The position numbers and the translations under genes were made by a program. Positions 18,982-28,850 of a stretch of 64,000 bases of DNA are shown here, piece after piece. Below the pieces are notes generated by a model that worked only from the letters and a program-made list of their open reading frames with translations, was not told the DNA's origin and searched no databases. The DNA is taken from assembly GCF_009857915.1 (NCBI RefSeq), contig NZ_WWCM01000001.1, positions 496,001 through 560,000 of the forward strand. Reading direction: 5' to 3'. This stretch comes from Duganella qianjiadongensis. GTDB lineage: Bacteria > Pseudomonadota > Gammaproteobacteria > Burkholderiales > Burkholderiaceae_D. Each line of letters starts with the position of its first letter. Positions within the stretch are counted from its first letter, which is position 1.

Positions 18982-19829
18982 AGGCGTGATTGTAACGCGG
19001 CCAGCAGACGTTCGTCGCCTGAACCTGTCAGCGTAAGTCGGGTAAAACCCAAATTTTTTGCCGTCTCGGCAATTCGGGCATGCGGAATGATCAGATGTTG
19101 TTGTTGCATTGACACAACAGCATTCTGCTGCATCGCATCAGGGTAGCGCAAGTCCAGCTCGGCCAGCAGCGACAGCAGGCCGCGCAGCGCTTCCGAGCTG
19201 GTAATGATCCAGTCGCACGGTCGGGCCAGCAGCTGGCGCAGCAGCGCAGCCAGCGCGGGCGTGAGCTGGGGCAGCTGGCGGCGGTAGGCCGGCACCACAT
19301 CCACCACGGCACCGGCTGCGCGCAGGCCGTCGGCCATCAGTTCGCGTCCGCTTTCGCCACGGACGATCAGCACGGGCTGGCCTTGCAGGGCGGGCAGATC
19401 GAGCGCCTGCAGCAGGTGTTCGGTATCGCTAGGCACATCCGCCGCCGGGCTGACAATATCTACTTCGCCGGGCCGGATGCCATGTTTTGCCAGCGCCGCG
19501 CGGCTGCCCTCTCCCAGCACGGCCAGCCTGACGCCGGCGGGCCAGTGATCGAGATGGGCAAACGCAGCATCGATGGCATTGGGCGACACAAAAGCCACCA
19601 GCGCGTAGCCGGGCGTGGGCGCCTTCAGGCGCGCCAGCGCCGCCAGCAAGGCTGCCGGTTCCGCCAAGGGACTGATTTCCAGCAGCGGCAATTCGACCAC
19701 CGGCCGGCCCAGCGCGGCGATGTGCGACGCCAGCGGCTGCGCCTGCGCGGCAGGACGGGTGATCACCACGGTGGCGCCGGACGTGGCAGCCGGGCTGGCG
19801 TCGCCCGGCCCGGCGACAGTAGCGTTCAT
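18978..19829 (-). CDS. hemD: Uroporphyrinogen-III synthase
   Basis: A 283-residue cytoplasmic enzyme that cyclises hydroxymethylbilane to uroporphyrinogen III with inversion of ring D. The family is poorly conserved, but the pattern is clear: VVITRPAAQAQPL at the start of domain 1, LVAFVSPNAIDAAF, the hinge, QPVLIVRGESGRELMADGL, and VVPAYRRQLP leading back to the domain containing DWIITSSEALRGLL. It lies 7 bases after hemC and overlaps hemX by 4 bases, as in other betaproteobacterial haem operons. Confidence 0.93.
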   Translation of the reverse strand: MNATVAGPGDASPAATSGATVVITRPAAQAQPLASHIAALGRPVVELPLLEISPLAEPAALLAALARLKAPTPGYALVAFVSPNAIDAAFAHLDHWPAGVRLAVLGEGSRAALAKHGIRPGEVDIVSPAADVPSDTEHLLQALDLPALQGQPVLIVRGESGRELMADGLRAAGAVVDVVPAYRRQLPQLTPALAALLRQLLARPCDWIITSSEALRGLLSLLAELDLRYPDAMQQNAVVSMQQQHLIIPHARIAETAKNLGFTRLTLTGSGDERLLAALQSRL

Positions 19830-19836
19830 CGAAGGA

Positions 19837-20931
19837 TCAGGCGTCCGGTGCCGCCAGCGTGGCGGAGCGGGCGTCGGCCTCGGCTTGCGCTGCTTCGCTC
19901 AGGCAGGACGACAGAATATCCACGGCATCCTGCGCCTTCAGCAGCTCGGCCACCTGCAGGCCCAGTGCTTCCGGCGCGGCGGCAGCACCACTGACTTCGG
20001 CACTGGCCATGCGCAGACCATCGGGCGTCGCCACCATGGCGCGCAGATGCATCTGCTCACCATCGACGGTGGCATACGCCGCCAGCGGCACCTGACAGCT
20101 GCCGCCGAAGACTTTCGACACCTTGCGTTCGGCTGCCACAGCTTGTGCTGTCGGCAGGTGGTTCAGCGGCGCCAGCAGCGCCTGCAGATCCAGTCCGTCC
20201 GCACGTTCGGCGATTTCTATCGCCATGGCGCCCTGCCCTGCAGCTGGCAGACTGGCTTCCGGCGCCAGCACGGCCCGGATACGCTGGGCCAGACCCAGAC
20301 GTTTCAGGCCGGCGGCAGCCAGTATGATGGCCGCATATTCACCGCGATCGAGCTTGCCCAGACGGGTATCGAGGTTGCCGCGCAGCGGCTTGATCACCAG
20401 ATGGGGGTAGCGCGCAGCGATCAGGGCCTGACGGCGCAGACTGCTGGTGCCCAGCACGGCGCCGGCTGGCAGCGCATCGAGCGAGTCGTAGTCGTTGGAG
20501 ACGAAAGCGTCGCGCGGATCTTCGCGTTCCAGCACGGCGGCCAGCGCGAAACCCTCGGGCAGTTCCATCGGCACATCCTTGAGCGAATGCACGGCCAGAT
20601 CGGCGCGGCCTTCGGCCATGGCGACCTCGAGCTCTTTCACAAACAGGCCCTTGCCACCCACTTTGGACAGGGTGCGATCCAAAATTTGATCACCTCGGGT
20701 CGTCATTCCTAGAATTTTGACATCGCACTGAGGATATAATTGCTGCAAGCGCACGCGAACGTGTTCGGCTTGCCACATGGCAAGACGGCTCTCGCGCGAG
20801 GCGATTACCAATTGGGACGGGGGAGTTGGGACCAATTCGGATGTTTTCAAAACCAGTTCTTTCGCTGTAGCTGACGCTAACCGGCGCAGGCCAGTTAATT
20901 CGCGCATGTTAAGGACCACAAATTCTAGCAT
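19837..20931 (-). CDS. hemC: Porphobilinogen deaminase (hydroxymethylbilane synthase)
   Basis: Joins four porphobilinogens into hydroxymethylbilane using a covalent dipyrromethane cofactor. Key features are [16 protein letters not shown], the TTRGDQILD and [11 protein letters not shown] substrate-binding segments, [10 protein letters not shown], and the cofactor cysteine in [11 protein letters not shown] (C279 here). The start at 20931 is chosen because AAGGTGAG lies just upstream; the frame continues to 21006, but that start would overlap the divergent ppc gene. The 364-residue product has about 40 residues before the usual family start. First gene of hemCDXY. Confidence 0.94.
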   Translation of the reverse strand: MLEFVVLNMRELTGLRRLASATAKELVLKTSELVPTPPSQLVIASRESRLAMWQAEHVRVRLQQLYPQCDVKILGMTTRGDQILDRTLSKVGGKGLFVKELEVAMAEGRADLAVHSLKDVPMELPEGFALAAVLEREDPRDAFVSNDYDSLDALPAGAVLGTSSLRRQALIAARYPHLVIKPLRGNLDTRLGKLDRGEYAAIILAAAGLKRLGLAQRIRAVLAPEASLPAAGQGAMAIEIAERADGLDLQALLAPLNHLPTAQAVAAERKVSKVFGGSCQVPLAAYATVDGEQMHLRAMVATPDGLRMASAEVSGAAAAPEALGLQVAELLKAQDAVDILSSCLSEAAQAEADARSATLAAPDA

Positions 20932-20999
20932 GCTCACCTTCTTGCAGAACCGGGCCACAAGCCTTTGCACCGACATTTCATATCTTTGCGGCTTATCAC

Positions 21000-23816
21000 A
21001 TGGCAAAACAACTTAGTGCAAACGACGAAGTACCACGCGTAGAAGTAAATCCAGACAAGGATGCTCCACTCAAAGAAGACATACGTTTATTAGGTCGCCT
21101 GCTGGGCGACGTGCTGCGTGACCAGGAAGGCGAAGAGGTATACGCCGTGGTCGAAACCATCCGCCAGACGGCTGTGCGTTTCCGCCGCGAGGCCGATGCC
21201 GGCGCGGCCAAAGAACTCGATGGCATGCTCAAGATCCTGACCCGCGAACAGACCATTTCCGTGGTACGGGCGTTTTCCTACTTCTCCCATCTGGCTAATA
21301 TTGCCGAAGATCAACACCACATCCGGCGCCGCCGCGCACACCTGCTGGCCGGTTCTGCGCCCCAGCAAGGTAGCGTTATCTTTGCGCTCGATAAGCTGAA
21401 AAAAGCCGGTGTGCAAGCTGAAACCGTGGGCGAATTCTTCCAGCAGGCGCTGATTTCGCCCGTGCTGACGGCCCACCCGACGGAAGTCCAGCGCAAGTCG
21501 ATTCTTGATGCGGAACACGATATCGCCCGCCTGCTGGCCGAGCGCGATCTGCCGCTCACGCCGAAGGAACAGGCCGCCAATCTGCACCTGCTGCGCGCCC
21601 GCATTGCCACCCTGTGGCAGACCCGCATGCTGCGCTACTCCAAGCTGACCGTGGCCGACGAGATCGAAAACGCCCTGTCCTACTACCGCATTACCTTCCT
21701 GCGCGAGCTGCCGGGCCTGTACGACGACATCGAAGCCGATATCGCCAGCCACTACGGCGAACGGCAGGCAGTCGATGCACCGTATGTGCAGATGGGCAGC
21801 TGGATAGGCGGCGACCGTGACGGCAACCCCAATGTCAACGGCAGCACCATGGAACATGCGCTGACCCGTCAGGCCACCACCATCCTCGACTTCTATCTGG
21901 AAGAAGCCCACACGCTGGGTTCCGAGCTGTCGGTCTCCACCCTGATGATCGCCTGCAGCCCGGAACTGCAGGCACTGGCCGACCGTTCGCCCGATACGTC
22001 CGACCACCGCGCCGACGAACCGTATCGCCGCGCCCTGATCGGCATCTATGCCCGTCTGGCCAGCACGGCCCGTGCACTGGGTGCGACCAACATCCTGCGC
22101 AAGGAAGTCGGCCACGCCGAGCCGTATGCCAATGCCGCCGAGTTCGGCGCCGATCTGCAAGTGCTGATCGCCTCGCTCAACGCCAACCATGGCGCCGTGC
22201 TGGTGCAGCCGCGCCTGTCCACCCTCAAGCGCGCAGCCGACATCTTCGGCTTCCACCTCGCTTCGCTGGACATGCGCCAGTCGTCCGACATCCACGAGCG
22301 CGTGCTGGCCGAAATGATGGCCAAAGCCGGCGCCCAGGCCGACTACTCGGCACTGGACGAAGACGCCAAAGTGGCTTTCCTGCTGGGCGAACTGGCCCAG
22401 CCGCGGCTGCTGTACTCGCCCTACATCAGCTACTCGGCCGAAACCGATTCGGAACTGGGCGTGCTGCGTGCAGCGCGTGAAATCCGTGCCCGCTATGGCT
22501 CGCGCGCCATCCGCAACTACATCATCTCGCACACGGAAACCGTGTCCGACCTGCTGGAAGTGCTGCTGCTGCAAAAGGAAATGGGCCTGCTGCGCATCGC
22601 CGAACAGGAACTCGACCTGATGGTGATCCCGCTGTTCGAAACCATCCCCGACCTGCAGCGCGCGGCCGGCATCATGGAAGCCGTGATGGCCATCCCGCTG
22701 GTGCAAGCCCTGATCGCCAAGCAGGGCCAGATCCAGGAAGTCATGCTCGGTTATTCGGACTCCAACAAGGATGGCGGCTTCCTCACTTCCAACTGGGAGC
22801 TGTACAAGGCCGAGACCCATCTGGTCAAAGTATTCGAAAAAGCCGGCGTCAAGCTGCGCCTGTTCCACGGCCGTGGCGGTACGGTAGGCCGCGGCGGCGG
22901 CCCGAGCTACGAAGCAATTCTGGCCCAGCCCCATGGCACCGTGAACGGCCAGATCCGCCTGACCGAACAGGGCGAGATCATCGCGTCCAAGTTCTCCAAC
23001 AAGGACATCGGCCGGCGCAATCTGGAACTGCTGGTAGCGGCCACGCTGGAAGCGAGCCTGATGCCTGCCACCGAAGATGCGGCACAGGTCCAGCAGCTGC
23101 GCCAGTTCGAAGCCATCATGGCCGAGATTTCCGACCGCGCCTACAAGGCCTACCGCAATCTGGTGTATGAAACCCCGGGCTTCACCGACTACTTCTTCTC
23201 GGCCACGCCGATCGCCGAAATCGCCGAACTCAATCTCGGTTCGCGCCCGGCGTCGCGCAAGTCGACCAAGCGTATCGAAGACCTGCGCGCCATTCCATGG
23301 GGCTTCTCGTGGGGCCAGTGCCGTTTGCTGCTGCCGGGCTGGTACGGCTTCGGTAGCGCCATCGGCGCATGGGTGGCGGAGGGCGATCAGGCCGAGCGCC
23401 TGAACCAGCTGCAAGCCATGTTCCGCCAATGGCCGTTCTTCGCCACCCTGCTGTCGAATATGGACATGGTGCTGGCCAAGACCGATCTGGCGATCGCTTC
23501 GCGTTATGCCGAGCTGGTGCAGGACAAGGAACTGCGCGAGCGCATCTTCAACCGCATCACGGAAGAACATGCGAATACGCTGACCATCCTGCAAAGCATC
23601 ACCGGCGCGACAGAACGGCTGGCCGGCAACCCATTGCTGGCCCGTTCTATCCAGAACCGCTTCGCCTACCTCGATCCGCTCAACCACTTGCAGGTTGAAC
23701 TGATCAAGCGCCACCGCGCGCTGTCGAGCGAACCGGGCAAGGCAGATGCGCGGGTCCACCGCGGCATCCACCTGTCCATCAACGGCGTGGCAGCGGGCCT
23801 GCGCAACACCGGCTAA
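21000..23816 (+). CDS. ppc: Phosphoenolpyruvate carboxylase
   Basis: A 938-residue cytoplasmic enzyme that adds bicarbonate to phosphoenolpyruvate to make oxaloacetate, refilling the TCA cycle. The catalytic His is H159 in [13 protein letters not shown]; the second signature [11 protein letters not shown] is near residue 585, the [12 protein letters not shown] loop near 624, and the protein ends RNTG as PEPC enzymes do. The ATG at 21000 has no clear Shine-Dalgarno site. The gene diverges from hemC across 68 bases, which must hold both promoters. Confidence 0.97.
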   Translation: MAKQLSANDEVPRVEVNPDKDAPLKEDIRLLGRLLGDVLRDQEGEEVYAVVETIRQTAVRFRREADAGAAKELDGMLKILTREQTISVVRAFSYFSHLANIAEDQHHIRRRRAHLLAGSAPQQGSVIFALDKLKKAGVQAETVGEFFQQALISPVLTAHPTEVQRKSILDAEHDIARLLAERDLPLTPKEQAANLHLLRARIATLWQTRMLRYSKLTVADEIENALSYYRITFLRELPGLYDDIEADIASHYGERQAVDAPYVQMGSWIGGDRDGNPNVNGSTMEHALTRQATTILDFYLEEAHTLGSELSVSTLMIACSPELQALADRSPDTSDHRADEPYRRALIGIYARLASTARALGATNILRKEVGHAEPYANAAEFGADLQVLIASLNANHGAVLVQPRLSTLKRAADIFGFHLASLDMRQSSDIHERVLAEMMAKAGAQADYSALDEDAKVAFLLGELAQPRLLYSPYISYSAETDSELGVLRAAREIRARYGSRAIRNYIISHTETVSDLLEVLLLQKEMGLLRIAEQELDLMVIPLFETIPDLQRAAGIMEAVMAIPLVQALIAKQGQIQEVMLGYSDSNKDGGFLTSNWELYKAETHLVKVFEKAGVKLRLFHGRGGTVGRGGGPSYEAILAQPHGTVNGQIRLTEQGEIIASKFSNKDIGRRNLELLVAATLEASLMPATEDAAQVQQLRQFEAIMAEISDRAYKAYRNLVYETPGFTDYFFSATPIAEIAELNLGSRPASRKSTKRIEDLRAIPWGFSWGQCRLLLPGWYGFGSAIGAWVAEGDQAERLNQLQAMFRQWPFFATLLSNMDMVLAKTDLAIASRYAELVQDKELRERIFNRITEEHANTLTILQSITGATERLAGNPLLARSIQNRFAYLDPLNHLQVELIKRHRALSSEPGKADARVHRGIHLSINGVAAGLRNTG

Positions 23817-23833
23817 ACCAGCGCAGCAAAGTA

Positions 23834-23866
23834 AACAGGGGCAGCCTCGGCTGCCCCTGTTTTTTT
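23834..23866 (+). terminator. Intrinsic terminator of ppc
   Basis: Perfect 11-bp arms (23834-23844 and 23851-23861) around CCTCGG, followed by a run of T residues, 17 bases after the ppc stop. rpoD converges from the other side. Confidence 0.92.
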
Positions 23867-23888
23867 CTGCTGATGCAGGTGTCGGTGT

Positions 23889-26387
23889 TTAGTTTTGCGT
23901 CAGGAAGGTTTTCAGCTTGTCCGAGCGCGAAGGCTGGCGCAGCTTGCTCATGGCCTTGGCTTCGATCTGGCGGATACGCTCGCGCGTCACGTCGAACTGC
24001 TTGCCCACTTCTTCCAGCGTGTGGTCGTTCGACATTTCCACGCCATAGCGCATGCGCAGCACCTTGGCTTCGCGCGGGGTCAGCGAATCCAGCACTTCCT
24101 TGATGACGTTGCGCATCGACGCGTGCAGCGCCGCGTCCAGCGGGGCCAGCGTGGTGTTGTCTTCGATGAAGTCGCCCAGTTGCGAATCACCGTCTTCACC
24201 CATCGGCGTTTCCATCGAGATCGGCTCTTTGGCGATCTTCATGATTTCACGCACTTTATTTTCCGGCATTTCCATCTTCACGGCCAGCGTGGCCAGATCC
24301 GGCTCGCTACCCGTTTCCTGCATGATCTGGCGCGAGATGCGGTTCATCTTGTTGATGGTCTCGATCATGTGCACCGGCACGCGGATGGTACGGGCCATGT
24401 CGGCGATGGAACGGGTAATCGCCTGACGGATCCACCACGTGGCATAAGTCGAGAACTTGTAGCCGCGGCGGTATTCGAACTTGTCCACCGCCTTGAGCAG
24501 ACCGATGTTGCCTTCCTGAATCAGATCAAGGAATTGCAGACCGCGGTTGATGTATTTCTTGGCGATGGAAATCACCAGACGCAAGTTGGCGACCGTCATT
24601 TCGCGCTTGGCCTGACGGGCGCGTTTCTCGCCGGCGGCCATCTGCTTATTGATCTTGCGCAGATCAGCCAGCGGCAGTGCCACGCGGGCCTGCAGGTCTA
24701 TCATCTTTTTCTGCAGCTCTTTTACCGCCGGCACGTTACGGCCCAGAATGGCGCTGTACGGATAGCCGCTATCGACTTCGCCGTCCACCCAGTCCAGATC
24801 GCATTCATTGCCGGGGAAAACCTTGATGAAGTGGGCGCGCGGCATGCCGCATTTGTTGACGCACAGTTCCAGCACGGCGCGCTCGATGTGGCGTACTTCT
24901 TCCATCTGGCCACGCAGGGTATCGCACAGCTTTTCCACCACTTTGGCGGTGAAACGTATGCCCAGCAGTTCGGCCGAAATGGCTTCCTGCGCTGCCATAT
25001 AGCCTTTCGAACCATAGCCACCCGTGGCTTTGCGCATCTTGTCGTACTGGGCCGAGATCAGTTCGAACTTTTCCAGCGCCGACTTTTTCAGCTGCGCCAG
25101 CTGCTCGGTCGAGAAGCCAGCAGCGCCGCCGCCGGCGTCACCGTCTTCTTCCTCGACTTCCACTTCCTCTTCGTCGTCCTCGTCGCCCGCCACGGTGCTG
25201 CTGGCGGCGGCAGCCGGAGCGGCGCTAGCTTCGTTAAGGTCAACGAAGCCATCAACCACTTCGTCCACTTTCAGCTCGTCCGCTTCGATCTTGCGGGCCA
25301 GCGCGATGATTTCCGCGATGGTGGTCGGGCAGGCCGAAATCGCCTGGATCATGTCTTTCAGGCCGCCTTCGATACGCTTGGCGATCTCGATCTCGCCTTC
25401 GCGCGTCAGCAGTGCCACGGCGCCCATTTCGCGCATATACATACGCACCGGATCGGTGGTACGGCCGAAATCCGAATCCACCGTCGACAGTGCCGTGGCA
25501 GCAGCGGCTTCCACTTCATCGTCCGAGGTCACGGTCGCCACGCTATCGCTCAGCAGCAGCGATTCGGCATCAGGCGCGCGCTCGTAGATGGCGATGCCCA
25601 TGTCGTTGAAGGTGGCGATGATGCCTTCGATGGCTTCCGGATCGATAATATTTTCCGGCAGCTGGTCATTGATCTCGGCATAGGTCAGGAAGCCACGCTC
25701 CTTACCCATATTGATCAGGTTCTTGATCTGGTTGCGCCGGCGCTCCAGATCTTCTGCCGAGCTCTTAGGATCCATGCCCATCAGATCGGCTGCGCCCTTG
25801 GCTTTACGCTCGCGGGCTTTGGAAACGGCTTTCAGTTCGGCGCGTTCCACCGCATTGAGTGCAGCGACTTCATCGTTTTCCGGGGTGAACTCGGACGGCT
25901 TGCGGCCACGGCGGCCCGGCACTTTCACGCTAGGCAGCAGGTAGCCCGAGGTGTCGATCGAGGCCAGCGTGGCGGCATCGGTCACCTGACTGACTACCGG
26001 GCCGGCGGTGGTGATGATCACCGGTGCCGGTTCGGCCTTGGCGGCCTTCACCAGTTTGGATTTGGCCTTGACGCTTACCGCCGGTGCCGCTGCCGCAGCA
26101 ACGTCGCCATCGGCGGCCGGCACCGCAGCGGCCTTGCGGCTCACGCGTACGGCTTTCACCGGCGCATCGGTGCTCACGGCAGCCTGGGTGGCAGCAGGTG
26201 CATCGATATTGGCCGCTTCCGCAGCGGCGCTCAGACGGGTTTTCTTTTTGACCACCGTAACTTTACTTGCTGCCTCTTGCGCACTATCGATCACGTACGA
26301 TAAAGTCGTTTTCGGCACCACCAGCGTCGCGGAGCTGGTGCGGGCGGCTTTACCGGACAGCGTTAAAGTTTTCGGCGTTTTCGTCAT
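23889..26387 (-). CDS. rpoD: Primary sigma factor RpoD with long N-terminal extension
   Basis: The 832-residue housekeeping sigma-70 subunit directs RNA polymerase to promoters. Regions are in order: 1.1 at about 213-280 ([15 protein letters not shown]), 1.2 near 311-325 ([11 protein letters not shown]), the non-conserved insert with an acidic tract at about 400-418, region 2 ([20 protein letters not shown]), region 3, and region 4 with the helix-turn-helix [24 protein letters not shown]. coli RpoD has 613 residues; the excess is a roughly 210-residue basic, Ala-rich extension before region 1.1. A terminator-like hairpin lies about 125 bases upstream. dnaG, often the neighbour, is absent. Confidence 0.97.
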   Translation of the reverse strand: MTKTPKTLTLSGKAARTSSATLVVPKTTLSYVIDSAQEAASKVTVVKKKTRLSAAAEAANIDAPAATQAAVSTDAPVKAVRVSRKAAAVPAADGDVAAAAAPAVSVKAKSKLVKAAKAEPAPVIITTAGPVVSQVTDAATLASIDTSGYLLPSVKVPGRRGRKPSEFTPENDEVAALNAVERAELKAVSKARERKAKGAADLMGMDPKSSAEDLERRRNQIKNLINMGKERGFLTYAEINDQLPENIIDPEAIEGIIATFNDMGIAIYERAPDAESLLLSDSVATVTSDDEVEAAAATALSTVDSDFGRTTDPVRMYMREMGAVALLTREGEIEIAKRIEGGLKDMIQAISACPTTIAEIIALARKIEADELKVDEVVDGFVDLNEASAAPAAAASSTVAGDEDDEEEVEVEEEDGDAGGGAAGFSTEQLAQLKKSALEKFELISAQYDKMRKATGGYGSKGYMAAQEAISAELLGIRFTAKVVEKLCDTLRGQMEEVRHIERAVLELCVNKCGMPRAHFIKVFPGNECDLDWVDGEVDSGYPYSAILGRNVPAVKELQKKMIDLQARVALPLADLRKINKQMAAGEKRARQAKREMTVANLRLVISIAKKYINRGLQFLDLIQEGNIGLLKAVDKFEYRRGYKFSTYATWWIRQAITRSIADMARTIRVPVHMIETINKMNRISRQIMQETGSEPDLATLAVKMEMPENKVREIMKIAKEPISMETPMGEDGDSQLGDFIEDNTTLAPLDAALHASMRNVIKEVLDSLTPREAKVLRMRYGVEMSNDHTLEEVGKQFDVTRERIRQIEAKAMSKLRQPSRSDKLKTFLTQN

Positions 26388-26511
26388 TAAAAATCTCTCT
26401 TGCGCTTACGCCAGAAATTACATTGCCATGGCTGGCGCTGCCGGTGACCCGGTGCGCGCATAGCGGGTGTTGTAGTTTGCTGACGAGGTTCTAACGGAAT
26501 AACTAACGGAA

Positions 26512-26541
26512 TAAAAAAAGCCCGCGTCCTGCTACGGGCTG
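26512..26541 (-). terminator. Intrinsic terminator upstream of rpoD
   Basis: AGCCCG and CGGGCT (26519-26524 and 26535-26540) form a 6-bp stem with a 10-base loop; on the minus strand seven T residues follow. No minus-strand coding gene lies upstream to be terminated, so it ends either a small RNA or an attenuated rpoD leader. Confidence 0.6.
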
Positions 26542-26820
26542 ATTTCTCTTTTCAGTGAAGAATAGGGAGAGGGCAAAACTGTGCCGTATAGCGAAACACC
26601 GGGCTAAAGGCTAATATTACAACCCGATATCTTAAAACCATATAACAAGGGCAACCGTCTATCAGCCACCCCGTCTAACCGTTCACATCGCATCCTGTAC
26701 CAAACTGAATCGCACTGTCCTGCATTAGTGCGTCGGCTATTATACACGGTTTAGGCCACGCGCGCACCTGTGCCGCCACTTCCTCTGCGTCTCTGCAGTG
26801 TGCAACGGACGTGATCAATT

Positions 26821-26829
26821 TGCTATGAT
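26821..26829 (+). promoter_or_regulatory. Extended -10 promoter of proQ
   Basis: TG-C-TATGAT matches the extended -10 pattern TGnTATAAT with one change; no good -35 is present, as is usual for this class. Transcription would start near 26836, giving a 5' leader of about 55 bases. Confidence 0.55.
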
Positions 26830-26891
26830 AAACCAAAATGCACTGCAATCCACAGGTGCCCATGATATGCTCACGCCTCTTGCTTTAAATT

Positions 26892-27368
26892 ATGAAGTCG
26901 ATGAACACTAGCACTACCCCAACGCCACCAGCCGACACGCCAGCAGCTACGCCTGCGCCGGCCAAAGCTGCCCTGACCCCGCGCAGCCTGCTCAAGCAAT
27001 TACAGACGCAATTCCCGGCTTTCCGCGATTTCCTGCCACTGTCTATCGGTATCGATAAGCAGGTGCTGGCGGCCCTGCCCGAACTGGACCGCAAAACCAT
27101 GCGCGCTGCGCTGGGCATCCATACAGGTTCGCTGCGCTACCTGAAAGTGATGGAAAAAGCCAAACAGCGGCACGATCTCGATGGCAAACCGGGCGCCGAA
27201 GTCACCGACGAGCACCGCGCCCATGCCACCCAGGTGCTGAAAGAGCGCCACAAGAAAGAAGCCGAACGCAAAAAAGCGGAACGCGAAGCAGCGGCAGCGG
27301 CCGAAGCGGCCCGCGTGCACGCAGAAAAACTGAGCCAGCTGGCGGCGAAATTCTCGCGCAAAGGCTAA
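26892..27368 (+). CDS. proQ: ProQ/FinO-domain RNA chaperone
   Basis: A 158-residue RNA-binding protein. The N terminus (1-28) is a Pro/Ala/Thr-rich linker; the ProQ/FinO domain spans about 30-115 (FPAFRDFLPLSIGIDK, LRAALGIHTGSLRYLK-like core); the C terminus is a Lys/Arg/Ala helix (KEAERKKAEREAAAAAEAA). Such proteins bind structured sRNAs and mRNA 3' ends. It is shorter than E. coli ProQ (232) because the C-terminal Tudor-like domain is missing. The next gene, an exonuclease, starts one base after its stop codon, so the two are one transcript. Confidence 0.92.
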   Translation: MKSMNTSTTPTPPADTPAATPAPAKAALTPRSLLKQLQTQFPAFRDFLPLSIGIDKQVLAALPELDRKTMRAALGIHTGSLRYLKVMEKAKQRHDLDGKPGAEVTDEHRAHATQVLKERHKKEAERKKAEREAAAAAEAARVHAEKLSQLAAKFSRKG

Positions 27369-27369
27369 G

Positions 27370-28029
27370 TTGGAGCAGGCACTGCCAGCGGCCGACGAGG
27401 CTGCAGAATTACCGCCCTACCCCGGCATACGGATCAGCGCCGTCACCATGGTCCGCTCGCTAGAGCAGGCCATGGCGGCGCGCGATGCCTTGCTGGCCTG
27501 CGCCGCCATCGGCTTCGACACGGAATCCAAGCCCACTTTCACCAAGGGCGAAGTCTCTACCGGCCCCCATCTGATCCAGTTTGCCACCAGCGAGCATGCC
27601 TATCTGTTCCAGATCGGCAGCCACACGGCCGAACCCATGCTGGCGATACTGAAAGCGATACTGGAACCGGTGGCGCCACTGAAAATCGGTTTCGGCCTGT
27701 CCGATGATGTGAAGCGCCTGCACGCCAAACTCGATATCCGCTGCGGCGGCATCGTCGACCTGTCGGTGGCGCTGCGCGAACCGGGCCAGCGCAACGATCT
27801 GGGCGCCAAAACGGCAGTCGCCAAATTCTTTGGCCAGACACTGCAGAAATCCAAAAAGATTTCGGTCACCAACTGGGCCTTGCCGCAACTGAACGACAAG
27901 CAGATTCTGTATGCTGCCGACGACGCCCAGGTGGCACTGCGCATCTACCTGCACGTTCAAGCCATAGGCCGCAAGCTGCCGCCAGTGAAGCCGATCAAAT
28001 TCCCCAAACCGCCCCAGCCAGCCGCGTAA
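27370..28029 (+). CDS. DEDD-family 3'-5' exonuclease
   Basis: A 219-residue protein with an RNase D/DnaQ-like fold. Exo I is GFDTES with the two acidic metal ligands (near residue 40), Exo II is GFGLSDDVKRL, and Exo III is YAADDAQVAL, giving the DEDDy pattern. No HRDC or helicase domain is present, so it is a minimal exonuclease acting on RNA or DNA ends. The start is TTG one base after the proQ stop, with no strong ribosome site of its own, implying translational coupling to proQ. A role in RNA turnover beside an RNA chaperone is inference from position. Confidence 0.85.
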   Translation: MEQALPAADEAAELPPYPGIRISAVTMVRSLEQAMAARDALLACAAIGFDTESKPTFTKGEVSTGPHLIQFATSEHAYLFQIGSHTAEPMLAILKAILEPVAPLKIGFGLSDDVKRLHAKLDIRCGGIVDLSVALREPGQRNDLGAKTAVAKFFGQTLQKSKKISVTNWALPQLNDKQILYAADDAQVALRIYLHVQAIGRKLPPVKPIKFPKPPQPAA

Positions 28030-28118
28030 GCAGCAGCCATGCAAGCGGCTGCTCGTGATGGTCACGCCACTGCCCAGCTTCTGGTATCCTTGAACATGTT
28101 TTTTAGTCAAGGATAGGC

Positions 28119-28841
28119 ATGCCGACATTCCCTGCCGTAAGACCTAGCGCACTGCTCGCCATTCTGCTGGCCTGCGCCGGCCTGCCTGCGCGCGCTGCCA
28201 CCGTGCCTGATACGCTGGCGCAGCGCCTGGCTGCCTGCATCAGCTGCCACGCCAGAGAAGAAAAGCGCGACGCCTATTTCCCCCGCATCGCCGGCAAGCC
28301 GGCAGGCTATCTGTATAACCAGCTGCTCAACTTCCGCGCAGGCCGGCGCAACTACCCTTTGATGACCTATATGGTGGCGCATCAGAGCGATGCCTATCTG
28401 GCCGAAATGGCCGACTATTTTTCCCGCCTCGCGCCCAGCTATCCGCCGCTGGCGGGTCAGAGCGCCAGCGCCACCCAGGCCCAGCTGGCACGCGGCCAGA
28501 CACTGGTCGAACAGGGCGACGCCGAGCGCAAGATACCGGCCTGCACCGCCTGCCATGGCGCCACGCTGGGCGGCGTGCAGCCTGCCATCCCGGGCTTGCT
28601 CGGTCTGCCCGGCGACTACATCAACGCCCAGTTCGGCGCATGGCGCAACCACACCCGCCACGCGGCAGCACCCGATTGCATGGCCGGCATTGCCGAGCGC
28701 CTGTCCGTCACCGACGTGGCAGCCATTTCCCAGTGGCTGAGCCGCCAGCCCGTGCCGGCCGATGTCCACCCTGCCGCCCGCCCTGCCCGTCCTCTGCCGC
28801 TCGCCTGCGGCAGCATGGCGGACAGCGCCCAACGCCCCTAG
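28119..28841 (+). CDS. Diheme c-type cytochrome
   Basis: A 240-residue periplasmic electron carrier, cytochrome c4-like. A signal peptide runs to about residue 27 (LPARA). Two haem sites are C40-x-x-C43-H44 (CISCH) and C142-x-x-C145-H146 (CTACH), each in its own half domain; methionines in MTYMVAH and later are candidate distal ligands. AAGGATAG precedes the ATG. It is followed after 9 bases by a triheme cytochrome, and the pair forms an operon that would pass electrons from a periplasmic dehydrogenase to the terminal oxidase. No dehydrogenase gene is adjacent. Confidence 0.92.
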   Translation: MPTFPAVRPSALLAILLACAGLPARAATVPDTLAQRLAACISCHAREEKRDAYFPRIAGKPAGYLYNQLLNFRAGRRNYPLMTYMVAHQSDAYLAEMADYFSRLAPSYPPLAGQSASATQAQLARGQTLVEQGDAERKIPACTACHGATLGGVQPAIPGLLGLPGDYINAQFGAWRNHTRHAAAPDCMAGIAERLSVTDVAAISQWLSRQPVPADVHPAARPARPLPLACGSMADSAQRP

Positions 28842-28850
28842 GCCTCAGCT

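Larger units (their letters stand above)
26388..26891. other. Long intergenic region between rpoD and proQ
   Basis: About 500 bases without a supportable gene. On the minus strand it holds a TATAAT hexamer at 26739-26744 and, 200 bases on, a terminator-like hairpin (26512-26541), then about 125 bases to the rpoD start. On the plus strand it holds the proQ promoter (26821-26829). The rest is lower in GC and could encode an rpoD leader or a small RNA of about 200 bases; no tRNA fold was seen. Confidence 0.5.

Noticed and set aside
21090-23771. Long open frame antisense to ppc
   Set aside because: The opposite strand encodes full-length PEP carboxylase with all signatures; the antisense product has no domain and is Gln/His/Val-rich, typical of shadow frames.
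23895-26303. Long open frame antisense to rpoD
   Set aside because: Mirror of rpoD; the His- and Phe-rich translation is a codon-bias artefact.
26388-26891. tRNA or 6S RNA gene in the rpoD-proQ gap
   Set aside because: No cloverleaf with TTCGA loop and no 6S-type fold could be drawn by eye.
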